Shown: positions 28,099 to 37,958, counted from the stretch's first letter. The stretch: DNA of 64,000 nucleotides from Tumebacillus lacus (GCF_026410385.1 NZ_JAPMLT010000001.1:186001-250000), one strand, 5' to 3'. Notes: generated by a model not told the origin, from the letters alone. Numbers and translations: made by a program.

Positions 28099-28980
28099 GT
28101 GGATTTTGGCAGACTGATGACGGCGATGGTCACGCCTTTTGACGCAGGACTCAACATTGATTTCCAAAAAGTTGATGCGTTGGTCGAGCACCTGATCGCA
28201 ACCGGCACCACGACGATTGTCGTCGCAGGTACCACCGGCGAATCGCCGACTCTCTCGCACGACGAAAAGCTCGCACTGTTCCAACACGTTGTCGAAAAGG
28301 TGGCAGGTCGCGTCAAGGTCGTCGCCGGCACCGGCAGCAACAACACGGCTGACAGCGTGCAGTTTTCCCAAGAGGCGGAAGCGCTGGGCGTCGACGGCCT
28401 GTTGCTCGTCGCTCCGTACTACAACAAACCTTCGCAAGAAGGACTCTACCAGCATTTCAAAACGATCGCGGAATCGGTCAAGATCCCGTGCATCCTTTAC
28501 AACATTCCGGGTCGCACCTCCATCAACGTGGAAGCCTCGACCCAACTGCGCCTGGCACAGATCCCGAACATCGTCGCCACCAAAGAGTCGAGCGGCGATT
28601 TCTCCCAGATCATCGACATCTTGAGCGGCGCGCCGGAAGGATTTTACGTCTACAGCGGCGATGACTTCCTGACGCTGCCGATGATGTCGATCGGCGCATA
28701 CGGTATCGTCTCCGTGGCGGCACATGTCGTCGGCGAAGAGATGACTGCGATGATCAACGCATTTGTTGAAGGCAACCTCGCTGAGGCGGTTCGTTTGAAC
28801 ATCGAACTGACCCCGGTCTTCAAAGGTCTGTTCCTGACGACCAACCCGACGCTGGTCAAAGCGGCGCTGAGCACGCAGGGCATCGAAGTCGGCGGCGTGC
28901 GGCTCCCGCTGGTGGCAGCGGACGAATCATTGATCGAGGAAGTCAAGAAACGCCTGAAAAAAGTCAAAGACAAAGCCTGA
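28099..28980 (+). CDS. dapA: 4-hydroxy-tetrahydrodipicolinate synthase
   Basis: DapA condenses pyruvate with aspartate semialdehyde, the first step committed to DAP/lysine and dipicolinate. GTG start; 293 residues. GTTGESPTLSHDEK, the catalytic Tyr in YNIPGRTSINV and the Schiff-base Lys in IVATKESSGDFSQI are all present. It ends the asd-dapG-dapA run, followed by a bidirectional terminator shared with a convergent LysR gene. Confidence 0.98.
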   Translation: MDFGRLMTAMVTPFDAGLNIDFQKVDALVEHLIATGTTTIVVAGTTGESPTLSHDEKLALFQHVVEKVAGRVKVVAGTGSNNTADSVQFSQEAEALGVDGLLLVAPYYNKPSQEGLYQHFKTIAESVKIPCILYNIPGRTSINVEASTQLRLAQIPNIVATKESSGDFSQIIDILSGAPEGFYVYSGDDFLTLPMMSIGAYGIVSVAAHVVGEEMTAMINAFVEGNLAEAVRLNIELTPVFKGLFLTTNPTLVKAALSTQGIEVGGVRLPLVAADESLIEEVKKRLKKVKDKA

Positions 28981-29004
28981 CCGATCACGAGATGGGTGAG
29001 TGTC

Positions 29005-29040
29005 GAAAAAGAGCCGGACGATCAGCGTCCGGCTCTTTTT
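29005..29040. terminator. Bidirectional terminator between dapA and the LysR gene
   Basis: AAAAAGAGCCGGACG pairs with CGTCCGGCTCTTTTT around a short loop. It is A-rich on one side and T-rich on the other, so it serves both convergent genes. Confidence 0.93.
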
Positions 29041-29058
29041 CATGCGCTTTTTTGACGA

Positions 29059-29925
29059 TCAATAGGCCTGTTTGACCCACTCCACAAAATCACGAAACGT
29101 TTGATCCTGTTCCTTGTGCTTGGCGAACGCGATCAGGGTGGGTCGGGTCAGCACCCCGCCCGCGATATCGTGCATGATCAGCGTGCCTGCCGCGACCTCT
29201 TCGCAGACGGTGCGCTCCGGGAGCATCGCCACCCCGAGATTTTGCATCACCATCCGCTTGACGGCGCTGAAACTGTCCAATTCCATGATCACGTTCGAGT
29301 AGAGACCCTGTTCCGCCAAAAAGCGGTCGACCCGCTGACGGAACGGGGCGGACGCATCAGCAAAGGCGATCACCTCTTGCAGTCCCCAATGATCAAAACC
29401 GGGGAACTGCTCCGCCCAAGGGTGCTCCGGCGCGACGATCAGCACGATCCGGTCGTCTGTCAACGCGATCTGTTGCAACTGGGGATGATAGACTTCGCTG
29501 CCGAGCAAAGCCAGATCGGCGGTGCCGGTCAAAAGGGCGGTGATCGCTTCTTCGAACAGATTGGATTTTACATAACAGGTGAAGTCCGGGTGCTGCCGGC
29601 GGTAACTGCCGATCAAGCGGGGAAGTTCGTAGGAAGCAAACGCTTTGCCGGCGGAGATCGTCAGCGGACGCCTCGCTCCGGCTTCTTGGCGAAACGAGCG
29701 CATCTGTTCGACGACCGACGTGGCAACCGGCACAAAGCGGCGTCCTTCCGGCGTCAAAGCCACTCCGCTGGCCGTGCGGACGAAGAGGGAGGCCCCTGCC
29801 TGCTTTTCCAACTGTTTGAGCCGGTGGGTGAGGGTGGACTGGGCGAGATAGAGAGCATCGGCCGCTTTGTTGATCGAGCCGAAGCGGGCGATGGTCAAAA
29901 ACATCTCCAGATATTCGAGGTTCAT
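29059..29925 (-). CDS. LysR-family transcriptional regulator
   Basis: A 288-residue LysR regulator. The N-terminal winged helix-turn-helix reads MNLEYLEMFLTIARFGSINKAADALYLAQSTLTHRLKQLE. The rest is the two-lobed LysR substrate domain (DLALLGSEVYHPQLQQIALTDDRIVLIVAPEHPW). It is divergent from an MFS transporter gene, with an ATC-N9-GAT (T-N11-A) element in the shared promoter, so it probably controls that transporter. The effector is unknown. Confidence 0.94.
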   Translation of the reverse strand: MNLEYLEMFLTIARFGSINKAADALYLAQSTLTHRLKQLEKQAGASLFVRTASGVALTPEGRRFVPVATSVVEQMRSFRQEAGARRPLTISAGKAFASYELPRLIGSYRRQHPDFTCYVKSNLFEEAITALLTGTADLALLGSEVYHPQLQQIALTDDRIVLIVAPEHPWAEQFPGFDHWGLQEVIAFADASAPFRQRVDRFLAEQGLYSNVIMELDSFSAVKRMVMQNLGVAMLPERTVCEEVAAGTLIMHDIAGGVLTRPTLIAFAKHKEQDQTFRDFVEWVKQAY

Positions 29926-29940
29926 GAGGTCAACCTTCCA

Positions 29941-29979
29941 ATCGAAAATATTGATAACTCCTTACCGGTATTCTATAAC
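29941..29979 (+). promoter_or_regulatory. MFS-gene promoter with a LysR-type operator
   Basis: TTGATA (29951-29956) and TATAAC (29974-29979), 17 bp apart, point toward the MFS gene. ATCGAAAATATTGAT (29941-29955) is an ATC-N9-GAT inverted repeat of T-N11-A form and overlaps the -35. Confidence 0.6.
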
Positions 29980-30046
29980 AAATTCCCAAGAAAATGGAGT
30001 ATAGTCAGAATAAAGAAAACAGAAAAACAACAAAGGGGGTGCTGGC

Positions 30047-31297
30047 ATGCAACGTTTGCGTGTCTTTCTCAATTCGTATCATCCCATCGTCCATTCCTTG
30101 CTGGTCGGAACCGTTCTGGCCCGTCTGGCAGGTTCGATGAGCTTGCCGTTTTTGGCCTTATACTTAGCTTTTCGCACCGATATGAGCCCGGAGATGATCG
30201 GCCTTGCAGTCGGGGTCGGTCCGCTGGCCGGCACGTTCGGCGGATTTTTCGGCGGCACGCTGTCAGACCGATTTGGCCGCCGGGTGGTGATGCTCGGGGC
30301 GCTGTACGTCTGGAGCGTCGTATTCCTCACGTTTGCTGTCACGGAGACGCCGTGGATCCTGATCTTGCTCAGTGCTCTTAACGGCCTGTGCCGGGCGTTC
30401 TTCGAGCCGGTGTCGCAAGCTTTGATGGGTGATCTGACCCCGCCTGAAAAGCGGATGCGCGTCTTTTCGCTGCGCTACACCGCGATTAACATCGGCGTTG
30501 CGGTCGGCCCGATGCTCGGCGCGTGGCTGGGTCTGGCGGCAGGTCCGCTGCCGTTTGTGCTCAGCGGGGTTGTGTATCTGATCTATGCCGTCTCCTTGCA
30601 TGTGCTGATGAACCGCTTTGGCCTGCGGGAACTGGAGGAGCAGAAAAAAGAGCACGTCACGTTTCGCCAGACCGTCCGCACGGTGGCGCATGACAATGCT
30701 CTACTGCTGTACGTGATCGGGGGGACGATCACTACGTTCGGTTACACGCAGATGACTTCGACGCTCTCCCAATTTTTAGAGGTCAGTTTCACCGACGGGG
30801 TGACGCTGTTTGCCCTGCTGTGCAGCGTCAACGCCATCGTCGTCGTCGCGCTGCAACTGCCGATCTCCCGATGGGCGGAGAAGTTCTCGCCGATGTTTTT
30901 GATCTCGCTTGGCACGGTGCTGTATGCGGTGGGGATCGGCGCCTTTTCCTTTGCGGATACGTGGGCGCTGATGATCATGGCGATGGTGGTGTTTACGCTT
31001 GGGGAAGTCTTGTCCTTCCCGGCGGGCAGTTTGTTTATCGACCGTCTCGCGCCGGAGGGGATGCGGGGCGCGTACTTCGGCTCGCAAAACCTGAAAAATC
31101 TCGGTCATTTCCTCGGCCCGTGGGTCGGCGGGTTTCTGCTCGCCCGCTATGACGCGGCGGCATTTTGGATCGTGGCGCTGTTCACCCTTTCTTCGATCTT
31201 GTTCTTCCTCAAAGGTGCGGAGGCGGCGGCACGTCGGTCGCGTACCACGGGTTTAAGTGCACCAGCACCTCATCAACGTCCGAGTGCGCGTTCATGA
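30047..31297 (+). CDS. MFS transporter
   Basis: A 416-residue major-facilitator permease with the usual series of about 12 hydrophobic segments. The loop 2-3 signature GGTLSDRFGRRVVMLGALYV near residue 68 is clear. AAAGGGGG lies upstream of the ATG. It is probably a drug or metabolite exporter of the MDR type, though the substrate cannot be read. It reads divergently from the LysR gene. Its last 30 or so residues (RRSRTTGLSAPAPHQRPSARS) do not look like transporter sequence and lie antisense to the end of the cation-efflux gene, an 89-bp overlap suggesting the original stop codon was lost. Confidence 0.93.
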   Translation: MQRLRVFLNSYHPIVHSLLVGTVLARLAGSMSLPFLALYLAFRTDMSPEMIGLAVGVGPLAGTFGGFFGGTLSDRFGRRVVMLGALYVWSVVFLTFAVTETPWILILLSALNGLCRAFFEPVSQALMGDLTPPEKRMRVFSLRYTAINIGVAVGPMLGAWLGLAAGPLPFVLSGVVYLIYAVSLHVLMNRFGLRELEEQKKEHVTFRQTVRTVAHDNALLLYVIGGTITTFGYTQMTSTLSQFLEVSFTDGVTLFALLCSVNAIVVVALQLPISRWAEKFSPMFLISLGTVLYAVGIGAFSFADTWALMIMAMVVFTLGEVLSFPAGSLFIDRLAPEGMRGAYFGSQNLKNLGHFLGPWVGGFLLARYDAAAFWIVALFTLSSILFFLKGAEAAARRSRTTGLSAPAPHQRPSARS

Positions 31298-32126
31298 TCG
31301 CCAGTTTGATCGCCCGGCCGATGTCGTGGCCTTCCTGAACGGATAATTCGCCGGAGATGCCGACACGCACGTCGACGAGAATGTAGTGGCCGTGCTCGCG
31401 GGCCCGGAGCCGGTCGATGCGCTTGACTTGCGGCACCGAAAGGACCAGCCGCTCGTATTCGGAGAGTTTGTCCGGTTCAACCGCTTTTTCCATCAGGATC
31501 TCCACCGATTCGCGGCACATGTCATAGGCGAGTTTGAGCACCAGCGCGGAGACGATGATCCCGGAGAGCGGGTCGCCGTATTGGGCGAAGGGGATCGCCA
31601 CATGTTGGTCGAGCAGAGCCAGTCCAATGCCGATCACGGCTGCCAGCGACGCCCACACATCGGCGAGATGGTCGTAGGCGGTGGCGATCAGACCTTTGCT
31701 GTTCGACGCTTTGCCGATACGGATCGTAAAGACGTAAAGCAGTTGCTTCCAGACCATTGAGATCAAGGCGGCGACCAAAGCGATCCAGTGCGCTTCATGC
31801 GCCGGTTCAAACAGCGCCAGGAAGGAATGATAGCCGATCATCATTGCGGCGAGGGCGAGGATGATCCCGACCGCGCCGGATGCGATCACCTCCGCTTTGC
31901 CGTGGCCGTACGGGTGATCCTCGTCGGCGGGACGTGAGGAGATGCGCATCGACGACAGCGCAGCCAGAGAAGCGACCACGTCGGCGCCGTTGTGTACACC
32001 GTCGGCGACCAGTACCGGGGAGTTGAACAGCAGACCGACTCCCAATTTGATCACCGTTAAAAACAGATTGCTCAGCAGAGAAATCCATGCCGCAAACAGG
32101 GCGGTACCTTTTTGTGTATGGTTCAT
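31209..32126 (-). CDS. Cation diffusion facilitator family transporter
   Basis: A 305-residue CDF metal/H+ antiporter. The N-terminal membrane domain has SPVLVADGVHNGADVVASLAAL and the DEDHPYGHGKAEVI loop, with metal-binding Asp/His residues in HNGAD. The cytoplasmic C-terminal domain ends DVDEVLVHLNPW. Such proteins export Zn, Co, Ni, Mn or Fe. It is expressed from its own minus-strand promoter through a long leader with an intrinsic terminator, so metal-dependent attenuation is plausible. Its end overlaps the convergent MFS gene by 89 bp. Confidence 0.94.
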   Translation of the reverse strand: MNHTQKGTALFAAWISLLSNLFLTVIKLGVGLLFNSPVLVADGVHNGADVVASLAALSSMRISSRPADEDHPYGHGKAEVIASGAVGIILALAAMMIGYHSFLALFEPAHEAHWIALVAALISMVWKQLLYVFTIRIGKASNSKGLIATAYDHLADVWASLAAVIGIGLALLDQHVAIPFAQYGDPLSGIIVSALVLKLAYDMCRESVEILMEKAVEPDKLSEYERLVLSVPQVKRIDRLRAREHGHYILVDVRVGISGELSVQEGHDIGRAIKLAIMNAHSDVDEVLVHLNPWYATDVPPPPHL

Positions 32127-32174
32127 CTCTCTATCTTGCCCCTCTCCATCTTTCTTTCCTCAGGGAAACAAAAA

Positions 32175-32203
32175 GGGCCTCAACCAGCTATTGGTTGAGG
32201 CCC
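32175..32203 (-). terminator. Intrinsic terminator in the leader of the cation-efflux gene
   Basis: On the minus strand a perfect 12-bp stem GGGCCTCAACCA / TGGTTGAGGCCC with a 5-base loop is followed by TTTTTGTTT. It lies after the promoter (32272-32300) and before the ATG at 32126, so it can act as an attenuator. Confidence 0.85.
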
Positions 32204-32271
32204 TGTATCTATGAGGTTGGTTCGTATAATTGGATCGCGCATTCTATACACCTACTTTTCAACGTCTACAC

Positions 32272-32300
32272 ATTATACATTCTATGGCAAGTCCCGTCAA
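32272..32300 (-). promoter_or_regulatory. SigA promoter of the cation-efflux gene
   Basis: On the minus strand: TTGACG (32300-32295), a 17-bp spacer and TATAAT (32277-32272). The transcript would start about 65 nt before the terminator stem. Together with 32368-32396 on the other strand it makes this 358-bp gap a divergent promoter region. Confidence 0.85.
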
Positions 32301-32367
32301 AAGGGGATGAAGTCGAGGAAAACGGGTAATCGAAAAAGGTTGCGGAAATACTACGCCTACGGTTCTC

Positions 32368-32396
32368 TTGTCTCGAAGGTAGCGATCATGTATAAT
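32368..32396 (+). promoter_or_regulatory. SigA promoter of the RNase J gene
   Basis: TTGTCT (32368-32373), a 17-bp spacer and TATAAT (32391-32396). The leader contains a small TACCA/TGGTA hairpin and a T-run at 32447-32454. Confidence 0.8.
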
Positions 32397-32484
32397 ATTT
32401 ACCAAGTGACTGGTACGGGTTAATGGTGACGCGAACTAGGACAAGTCTTTTTTTGATACGGTTATCTGATTTGGAGGTGTAGAG

Positions 32485-34152
32485 TTGAGCAAGAACAACA
32501 ACAAATTGTCGATCATCCCGTTGGGCGGCGTAGGGGAGATCGGCAAGAATATGACAGCGTACGTGTACGGAGATGACATCATTGTCGTCGACACCGGGTT
32601 GAAATTTCCGGAAGAGGAAATGCTCGGGATCGACATCGTCATTCCGGACATCACGTATTTGATCGAAAACAAAAAGAAGATCCGCGGTGTCTTCTTGACG
32701 CACGGACACGAGGACCACATCGGAGGTCTTCCGTATTTCCTGAAACACATCAACGTGCCGGTGTACAGCACTCGACTCACTCTGGGTCTGGTCGAAGGCA
32801 AACTTCGCGAACACAACCTGCTCGACGTCACCAAACTCATCACGATTACGAACAAGAGCATCATCAAAGCGGGTGTCTTCACCATCACCCCGTTCTACAA
32901 CAACCACTCGATCCCGGACACGGTCGGTTTCGCAATCGACACGCCGGAAGGGGTCGTCGTTCACACGGGCGACTTCAAATTTGACTTCACCCCGGTCGAC
33001 GGGCGGAAGGCCGACTTCCACACCCTCGCTGCACTGGGTGAAAAGGGCGTTCTGGCTCTCTTGTCCGACTCGACCAACGCAGAGCGTCCGGGCTACACCA
33101 TGTCCGAGCGCGTCGTCGGCCAAACCATCGATGAGACGTTCCGTCAAGCGGACCGCCGCATCATCCTCGCGACCTTTGCGTCGAACCTGCACCGGATTCA
33201 ACAGGTGTTTGAGTCGGCCGAGCGCTTCGGGCGCAAAGTCGCCATCGTCGGCCGCTCGATGGTCAACAACATCAACATCGCCATCGAACTGGGTTATCTG
33301 AACGTGGCAAAAGGCACGATCATCGACCCGGACGATGTGAACAAGTTGCCGGCCGACAAGGTCGTCATCCTCTCGACCGGTTCGCAAGGCGAGTCGATGT
33401 CGGCACTGACCCGCATGGCGCGCGCGACCCATCGCAAAGTCGAGATCATGCCGGGCGACACCGTCATCATCGCGTCCTCGCCGATCCCCGGCAATGAAAA
33501 GCACATTTCCCGCACCATCGACCAACTGTTCCGCATCGGTGCGAAGGTCATCTACCAGCAAGTCTCCGGCGTTCACGTCTCCGGTCACGGTTCGCAGGAA
33601 GAGCTGAAACTGATGCTCAACCTCGTCCAGCCGAAGTACTTCATCCCGGTTCATGGTGAGTTCCGCATGCTCAAGCGTCACGTGGAACTGGCGACCTCTA
33701 CCGGCGTTGAGCGGGAAAACTGCTTCATCGTCGACATCGGTGACTCGATTGAGTTCCAAAACGGCCGCGGCCGTGTCGGCAGCAAAGTGCAAGCAGGCAC
33801 CGTTCTCATCGACGGCCTCGGAGTCGGCGACGTCGGCAACATCGTCCTGCGCGACCGCAAGCTGCTCTCGCAAGACGGCATCCTCGTCGTGGTCGTCACG
33901 CTCTCCAAACAAGACGGTGCGATCCTCTCGGGTCCGGACATCATCTCCCGCGGCTTCGTCTACGTCCGCGAATCGGAGAAGCTGCTGGAAGAGGCGAACC
34001 GCATCGTCACGCAAACGCTCCAGCGCATGGTGGCAGAAAACGTCAACGAATGGTCTTCGCTGAAGACCGGCGTACGTGACGCGCTCTCCCGTTTCCTCTT
34101 CGAGCAAACGCGTCGTCGTCCGATGATCCTGCCGATCATCATGGAAGTCTAA
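32485..34152 (+). CDS. rnjB: Ribonuclease J (RNase J2 position)
   Basis: A metallo-beta-lactamase/beta-CASP ribonuclease with 5'-3' exonuclease and endonuclease activity, acting in mRNA turnover. TTG start with GGAGGTG 5 bases upstream; 555 residues. The zinc motif is intact (LTHGHEDHIGGLP). HTGDFKFD, the beta-CASP domain and SGHGSQEELKLMLNLVQPKYFIPVHGEFRML follow, with the small C-terminal domain after about residue 450. Position before tepA corresponds to B. subtilis rnjB (ymfA). If the genome has only one RNase J, rnjA would be the better name. Confidence 0.93.
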   Translation: MSKNNNKLSIIPLGGVGEIGKNMTAYVYGDDIIVVDTGLKFPEEEMLGIDIVIPDITYLIENKKKIRGVFLTHGHEDHIGGLPYFLKHINVPVYSTRLTLGLVEGKLREHNLLDVTKLITITNKSIIKAGVFTITPFYNNHSIPDTVGFAIDTPEGVVVHTGDFKFDFTPVDGRKADFHTLAALGEKGVLALLSDSTNAERPGYTMSERVVGQTIDETFRQADRRIILATFASNLHRIQQVFESAERFGRKVAIVGRSMVNNINIAIELGYLNVAKGTIIDPDDVNKLPADKVVILSTGSQGESMSALTRMARATHRKVEIMPGDTVIIASSPIPGNEKHISRTIDQLFRIGAKVIYQQVSGVHVSGHGSQEELKLMLNLVQPKYFIPVHGEFRMLKRHVELATSTGVERENCFIVDIGDSIEFQNGRGRVGSKVQAGTVLIDGLGVGDVGNIVLRDRKLLSQDGILVVVVTLSKQDGAILSGPDIISRGFVYVRESEKLLEEANRIVTQTLQRMVAENVNEWSSLKTGVRDALSRFLFEQTRRRPMILPIIMEV

Positions 34153-34170
34153 TTCATAATCGTCACATCC

Positions 34171-34202
34171 AAAGTCCGGTCGATCTTCGACCGGACTTTT
34201 TT
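34171..34202 (+). terminator. Intrinsic terminator after rnjB
   Basis: AAAGTCCGGTCGA pairs with TCGACCGGACTTT around TCT, followed by T residues. Confidence 0.93.
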
Positions 34203-34261
34203 GCATGATCGGGAAAAAGGTGGCTCATACTAGCGGTGAGAACTGTTAGGAGGATGGTCAC

Positions 34262-35053
34262 ATGCAAGAATGGAGAAACGGCCAGATGGACATGCCGCCC
34301 GGCATCACCCCGCAGGGACCGGGACCGTCCGGACCGCCTGGGATGCCGCCCCTCGATCAACCGATGATCAAAGGCCCGGTCGACAACATCCAAGCGATCG
34401 GCACAACCAACGTACCGTCGACCGACCAATCGAACATCTATTGCATCACAGTGATCGGACAGGTGGAAGGACATGTCGTCCTGCCGCCGCAGAATAAGAC
34501 CACCAAATACGAACATATCATCCCGCAACTCGTCGCGGCTGAGCAAAACAACTCGGTCGAAGGGGTGTTGATCATCCTGAACACCGTCGGCGGCGATGTC
34601 GAGGCGGGTCTCGCGCTCGCAGAAATGATCTCCTCGCTGTCCAAGCCGACCGTCACGCTGGTGCTCGGCGGCGGGCACTCGATCGGCGTGCCGATCGCCA
34701 CGGCGTCCGACTACTCGTTCATCGCCGATACGGCCACGATGACGATCCACCCGATCCGTCTGACCGGACTTGTGATCGGGGTGCCGCAGTCGTTCGAGTA
34801 TCTGGAGAAAATGCAAGAGCGCGTGATTCGATTTGTTACCACGCACTCGGCCGTCACGGAAGAAAAGTTCCGTGAGCTGATGCTGAAAACGGGGGAACTT
34901 GCCCGCGACATCGGCACCACCGTCGTCGGCCGCGACGCGGTCAACTATGGCCTGATCAACGAGATCGGCGGCATCGGTCACGCGATCCGCAAGCTCAACC
35001 AACTGATCGGGGAACGCCGTTCGCAGCCGCAGGGCAGTGAGGTGATCCAGTAA
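34262..35053 (+). CDS. tepA: ClpP-like serine protease TepA
   Basis: A 263-residue Clp-protease-fold protein called TepA (translocation-enhancing) in Bacillus. The N-terminus is Pro/Gly-rich ([19 protein letters not shown]). The ClpP/crotonase core has [17 protein letters not shown], the Ser in [10 protein letters not shown] and the His in TMTIHPI, consistent with a catalytic dyad. AGGAGG lies before the ATG. Its stop overlaps the ylzJ start by 1 base, as in the Bacillus tepA-ylzJ-spoIIIE arrangement. Confidence 0.93.
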   Translation: MQEWRNGQMDMPPGITPQGPGPSGPPGMPPLDQPMIKGPVDNIQAIGTTNVPSTDQSNIYCITVIGQVEGHVVLPPQNKTTKYEHIIPQLVAAEQNNSVEGVLIILNTVGGDVEAGLALAEMISSLSKPTVTLVLGGGHSIGVPIATASDYSFIADTATMTIHPIRLTGLVIGVPQSFEYLEKMQERVIRFVTTHSAVTEEKFRELMLKTGELARDIGTTVVGRDAVNYGLINEIGGIGHAIRKLNQLIGERRSQPQGSEVIQ

Positions 35054-35277
35054 TGTTGATCTGGTCCACGATGCCGGAGGAGTTTATCTTTGAAGGCATG
35101 GACAACGCGACGTACAATTGGATCGAGGCAGAGGTGCAAGGCGTGAAGATGCTGGTCGAACCGAGCGCCGATCAACCGGGCTATGCCAAGGTGATTCGCT
35201 TGCTCTGTCCGAAACCGGCCAGCTATATGCGGGCCGAGTTTGCTCCGGGGCAGACCGTCTGCCTCTTTCAACAATAA
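35053..35277 (+). CDS. ylzJ: YlzJ-like protein
   Basis: A 74-residue protein of the YlzJ family, found in spore-formers between tepA and spoIIIE. The recognisable start is [15 protein letters not shown], with the core QGVKMLVEP. There is no signal peptide or membrane segment. Translation is coupled to tepA (TAATG). A terminator follows directly. Function is unknown beyond the sporulation-linked context. Confidence 0.88.
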   Translation: MLIWSTMPEEFIFEGMDNATYNWIEAEVQGVKMLVEPSADQPGYAKVIRLLCPKPASYMRAEFAPGQTVCLFQQ

Positions 35278-35282
35278 GGAAG

Positions 35283-35308
35283 AAGCCGTCCGAGCGGGCG
35301 GCTTTTTT
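35283..35308 (+). terminator. Intrinsic terminator after ylzJ
   Basis: AAGCCGTCC pairs with GGGCGGCTT (one T-G) around GAGC, followed by six T. Confidence 0.88.
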
Positions 35309-35397
35309 CATTTTTTAGAGAGGGGAGTTGAAGGAAATAGCGGGAATTTGGAGAAACTTTCTAAAGGCAAAAAGGAGTACAGAACGGAGAATGACGC

Positions 35398-37944
35398 ATG
35401 GCGAAATCCACGAAGAGCAAAAGCAACAAGAGCAGCCAAAAAGGCAGCAGCAAACTCGATTCAACCAAGCGTTTTATCAAATTTGAAATCATCGGTCTCT
35501 CGCTGATCACGCTGGCGATCCTCGGTCTTGCCGCTTCCGGCTGGGTGGGCAAGACGATCGACTCGGTGTTTATCTGGCTTGGGGGCAACTTTGACTGGTT
35601 GCTGGAGAGCTATCTGATCTACTGCGCCCTGTATCTGATGATTCACCGCCACCGGATCGTGATGAACGCCCGGCAGTGGGGCTTTCTCGTCTTTTTATTG
35701 GTCGTGTTGACCTGGTCGCATATGAACCTGTACGACTCGATCCACCTGCCGCATATGAAAGAGACGCCCGATATGTTTGGCGTTACGTGGGAGCGCATCG
35801 GTTTGCAGGTCGACTACAACTCGACCGTGCCGGTGGCATCGAACGGACAGATCGCGGCCAAACCGTCTGCCGGCGGCGGATTGATCGGCTACGTTTTTTT
35901 CATGTCGACGCACGTGCTGTTTGACACGGCGGGCACGTTGTTCGTGCTGATCATGGGCAGCTTGATCTCGGTGATCCTGATCACCCGCAAATCGATTGTC
36001 GCCGTGCTGGGCGAAGGCCGTCAGCGCGCCGCCAACCGCATGGCAAACACCTATGAGTCAATGCGCGAATGGGGCGGTCTGCTCCGGGAAAAGCGGGAGC
36101 AAAAGCAACAGGAAAAAGAACAGCGTCGCCAGGAGAAAGCGGCTGCCCGCGACGATGACACGCCGCCGTGGGAATCGGATGAGGAAGAGCTGGCCGTCGC
36201 GGCAGAAACGACAGTCGCCGTCGCCGATCAGGAGATGTCCTTTACTGTCTCCTCCTTCGCCGATCAATTGCTCGCCGAGCAGCGGGAGGAGAAGGCGGAC
36301 GAGGAGGACCTCGACATTCCGGTCCAACTGCCGCGCTTCATGCAGGACGACAATTCCCCGCAGATCAAGGTGCAGTTCCCGGTGGAGCCCGTTCCGCCGA
36401 TGAAGCCGGTCGATCTGCCGCCGAAAAAGCCGCTCCCCGTAAAAGGGGTGCCGGGCCTTGAGGCAGCGCCGCCCGATCTGGCGTTGGAACTGACGCCCCG
36501 GATCGAGGACGAGCACTACGAGATCCCGCCTTTGACCCTGCTGGACATGCCAAAGGGCGGCGCGCGCAACGTCGGCGTCAACTCGGTCAAGCAGAACGCC
36601 AAAAAATTGGAACAGACCTTCGACAGCTTTGGCGTTTCCGTCAAAGTGGTCAACGCGCAGATCGGCCCGACGGTCACTCAATATGAGGTGCAGCCGGCCA
36701 CCGGCGTAAAAGTCTCCAAGATCGTCAACCTCGCCGACGACATCGCGCTGGCTCTGGCAGCCAAAGACATTCGGATCGAAGCCCCGATTCCCGGCAAATC
36801 GGCCGTCGGCATCGAAGTGCCGAACTCCGAGGTCGCCGTCGTCACCTTGCGCGAGGTGCTTGACGTGCCGGAGTTTTCCGGCGGTGACTCCAAGCTCACC
36901 GTCGCGCTCGGTCGTGACATCTCCGGCCGTCCCATCGTCGGCAATCTCGCCAAGATGCCGCACTTGCTCGTCGCCGGGGCGACCGGCTCCGGCAAATCGG
37001 TCTGCGTCAACGGGATCATCACCTCGATCCTGTTCAAGGCCAAACCGTCCGAGGTCAAATTTATCATGGTCGACCCGAAGATGGTCGAGCTGAATGTCTA
37101 CAACGGTATTCCGCACTTGATGGCTCCGGTTGTCACCGACCCGCGTCGTGCCGCCTACGCGTTGAAAAAGGTCGTCGCGGAGATGGAGCACCGCTATGAG
37201 CTGTTTTCCAAGACCGGCTGCCGCAACATCGACGGCTACAACGCGCTGATGAACGAAAAAGGAGCCCAGCCGCTCCCGTTTATCGTCGTCATCGTCGACG
37301 AGCTCGCCGACCTGATGATGGTCGCTCCCGGCGACGTCGAGGACGCGATCATCCGTCTCGCACAGATGGCGCGGGCGGCGGGCATTCACATGATCATCGC
37401 CACCCAGCGTCCGTCGGTCGACGTCATCACCGGTGTTATCAAAGCGAATATCCCGTCGCGGATCGCCTTTGCCGTCTCCTCGCAGGTTGACTCGCGCACG
37501 ATCCTCGACAGCGGCGGTGCCGAAAAATTGCTCGGACGCGGCGACATGCTGTATCTGCCGGTTGGCGCGAGCAAGCCGGTGCGCGTCCAAGGCGCGTTTC
37601 TCTCCGACGCGGAGGTCGAGCGCGTGGTCCACGCGGCCAAGTCGCAGCAGGAGGCGCACTACACCGTCGACCTGACTCAACCGGCGGGTGATGAAGGGAG
37701 CGGGGGAGGCGACGACGATGTCGACGACCTGTTCTACGACGCGGTCACTTTGATCGTCGACAACCAACAGGCGTCCGTCTCCTTGATCCAGCGCAAACTG
37801 AAAGTCGGCTACGCACGGGCCGCCCGTCTCGTCGATCAGATGGAGGATCGGGGCTTTGTCGGACCGTTCGAAGGCAGCAAACCTCGCGAAGTGCTCGTCA
37901 CGCGCGACCAATGGATGATGATGCAACAACAGGCAGCCGAATAA
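35398..37944 (+). CDS. spoIIIE: DNA translocase SpoIIIE/FtsK
   Basis: A membrane-anchored hexameric motor that pumps the chromosome into the forespore and clears DNA from division septa. The 848 residues begin with a basic Lys/Ser-rich tail, then about four transmembrane segments (residues 25-200). An acidic/proline linker follows to about 370, then the RecA-like motor with GATGSGKSV near 527 and [14 protein letters not shown] near 630. The gamma winged-helix domain is at the C-terminus ([24 protein letters not shown]). Length and order match Bacillus SpoIIIE, and it sits downstream of tepA-ylzJ as expected. Confidence 0.97.
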   Translation: MAKSTKSKSNKSSQKGSSKLDSTKRFIKFEIIGLSLITLAILGLAASGWVGKTIDSVFIWLGGNFDWLLESYLIYCALYLMIHRHRIVMNARQWGFLVFLLVVLTWSHMNLYDSIHLPHMKETPDMFGVTWERIGLQVDYNSTVPVASNGQIAAKPSAGGGLIGYVFFMSTHVLFDTAGTLFVLIMGSLISVILITRKSIVAVLGEGRQRAANRMANTYESMREWGGLLREKREQKQQEKEQRRQEKAAARDDDTPPWESDEEELAVAAETTVAVADQEMSFTVSSFADQLLAEQREEKADEEDLDIPVQLPRFMQDDNSPQIKVQFPVEPVPPMKPVDLPPKKPLPVKGVPGLEAAPPDLALELTPRIEDEHYEIPPLTLLDMPKGGARNVGVNSVKQNAKKLEQTFDSFGVSVKVVNAQIGPTVTQYEVQPATGVKVSKIVNLADDIALALAAKDIRIEAPIPGKSAVGIEVPNSEVAVVTLREVLDVPEFSGGDSKLTVALGRDISGRPIVGNLAKMPHLLVAGATGSGKSVCVNGIITSILFKAKPSEVKFIMVDPKMVELNVYNGIPHLMAPVVTDPRRAAYALKKVVAEMEHRYELFSKTGCRNIDGYNALMNEKGAQPLPFIVVIVDELADLMMVAPGDVEDAIIRLAQMARAAGIHMIIATQRPSVDVITGVIKANIPSRIAFAVSSQVDSRTILDSGGAEKLLGRGDMLYLPVGASKPVRVQGAFLSDAEVERVVHAAKSQQEAHYTVDLTQPAGDEGSGGGDDDVDDLFYDAVTLIVDNQQASVSLIQRKLKVGYARAARLVDQMEDRGFVGPFEGSKPREVLVTRDQWMMMQQQAAE

Positions 37945-37958
37945 GGCTGCCTGTTTTT
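37931..37958 (+). terminator. Intrinsic terminator at the end of spoIIIE
   Basis: AGGCAGCC pairs with GGCTGCCT around a loop holding the TAA stop, then GTTTTT. Confidence 0.85.

Noticed and set aside
32204-32271. NiCo or yybP-ykoY metal riboswitch in the efflux leader
   Set aside because: The conserved purine-rich core motifs of these classes are not visible; kept only as an unclassified attenuator.
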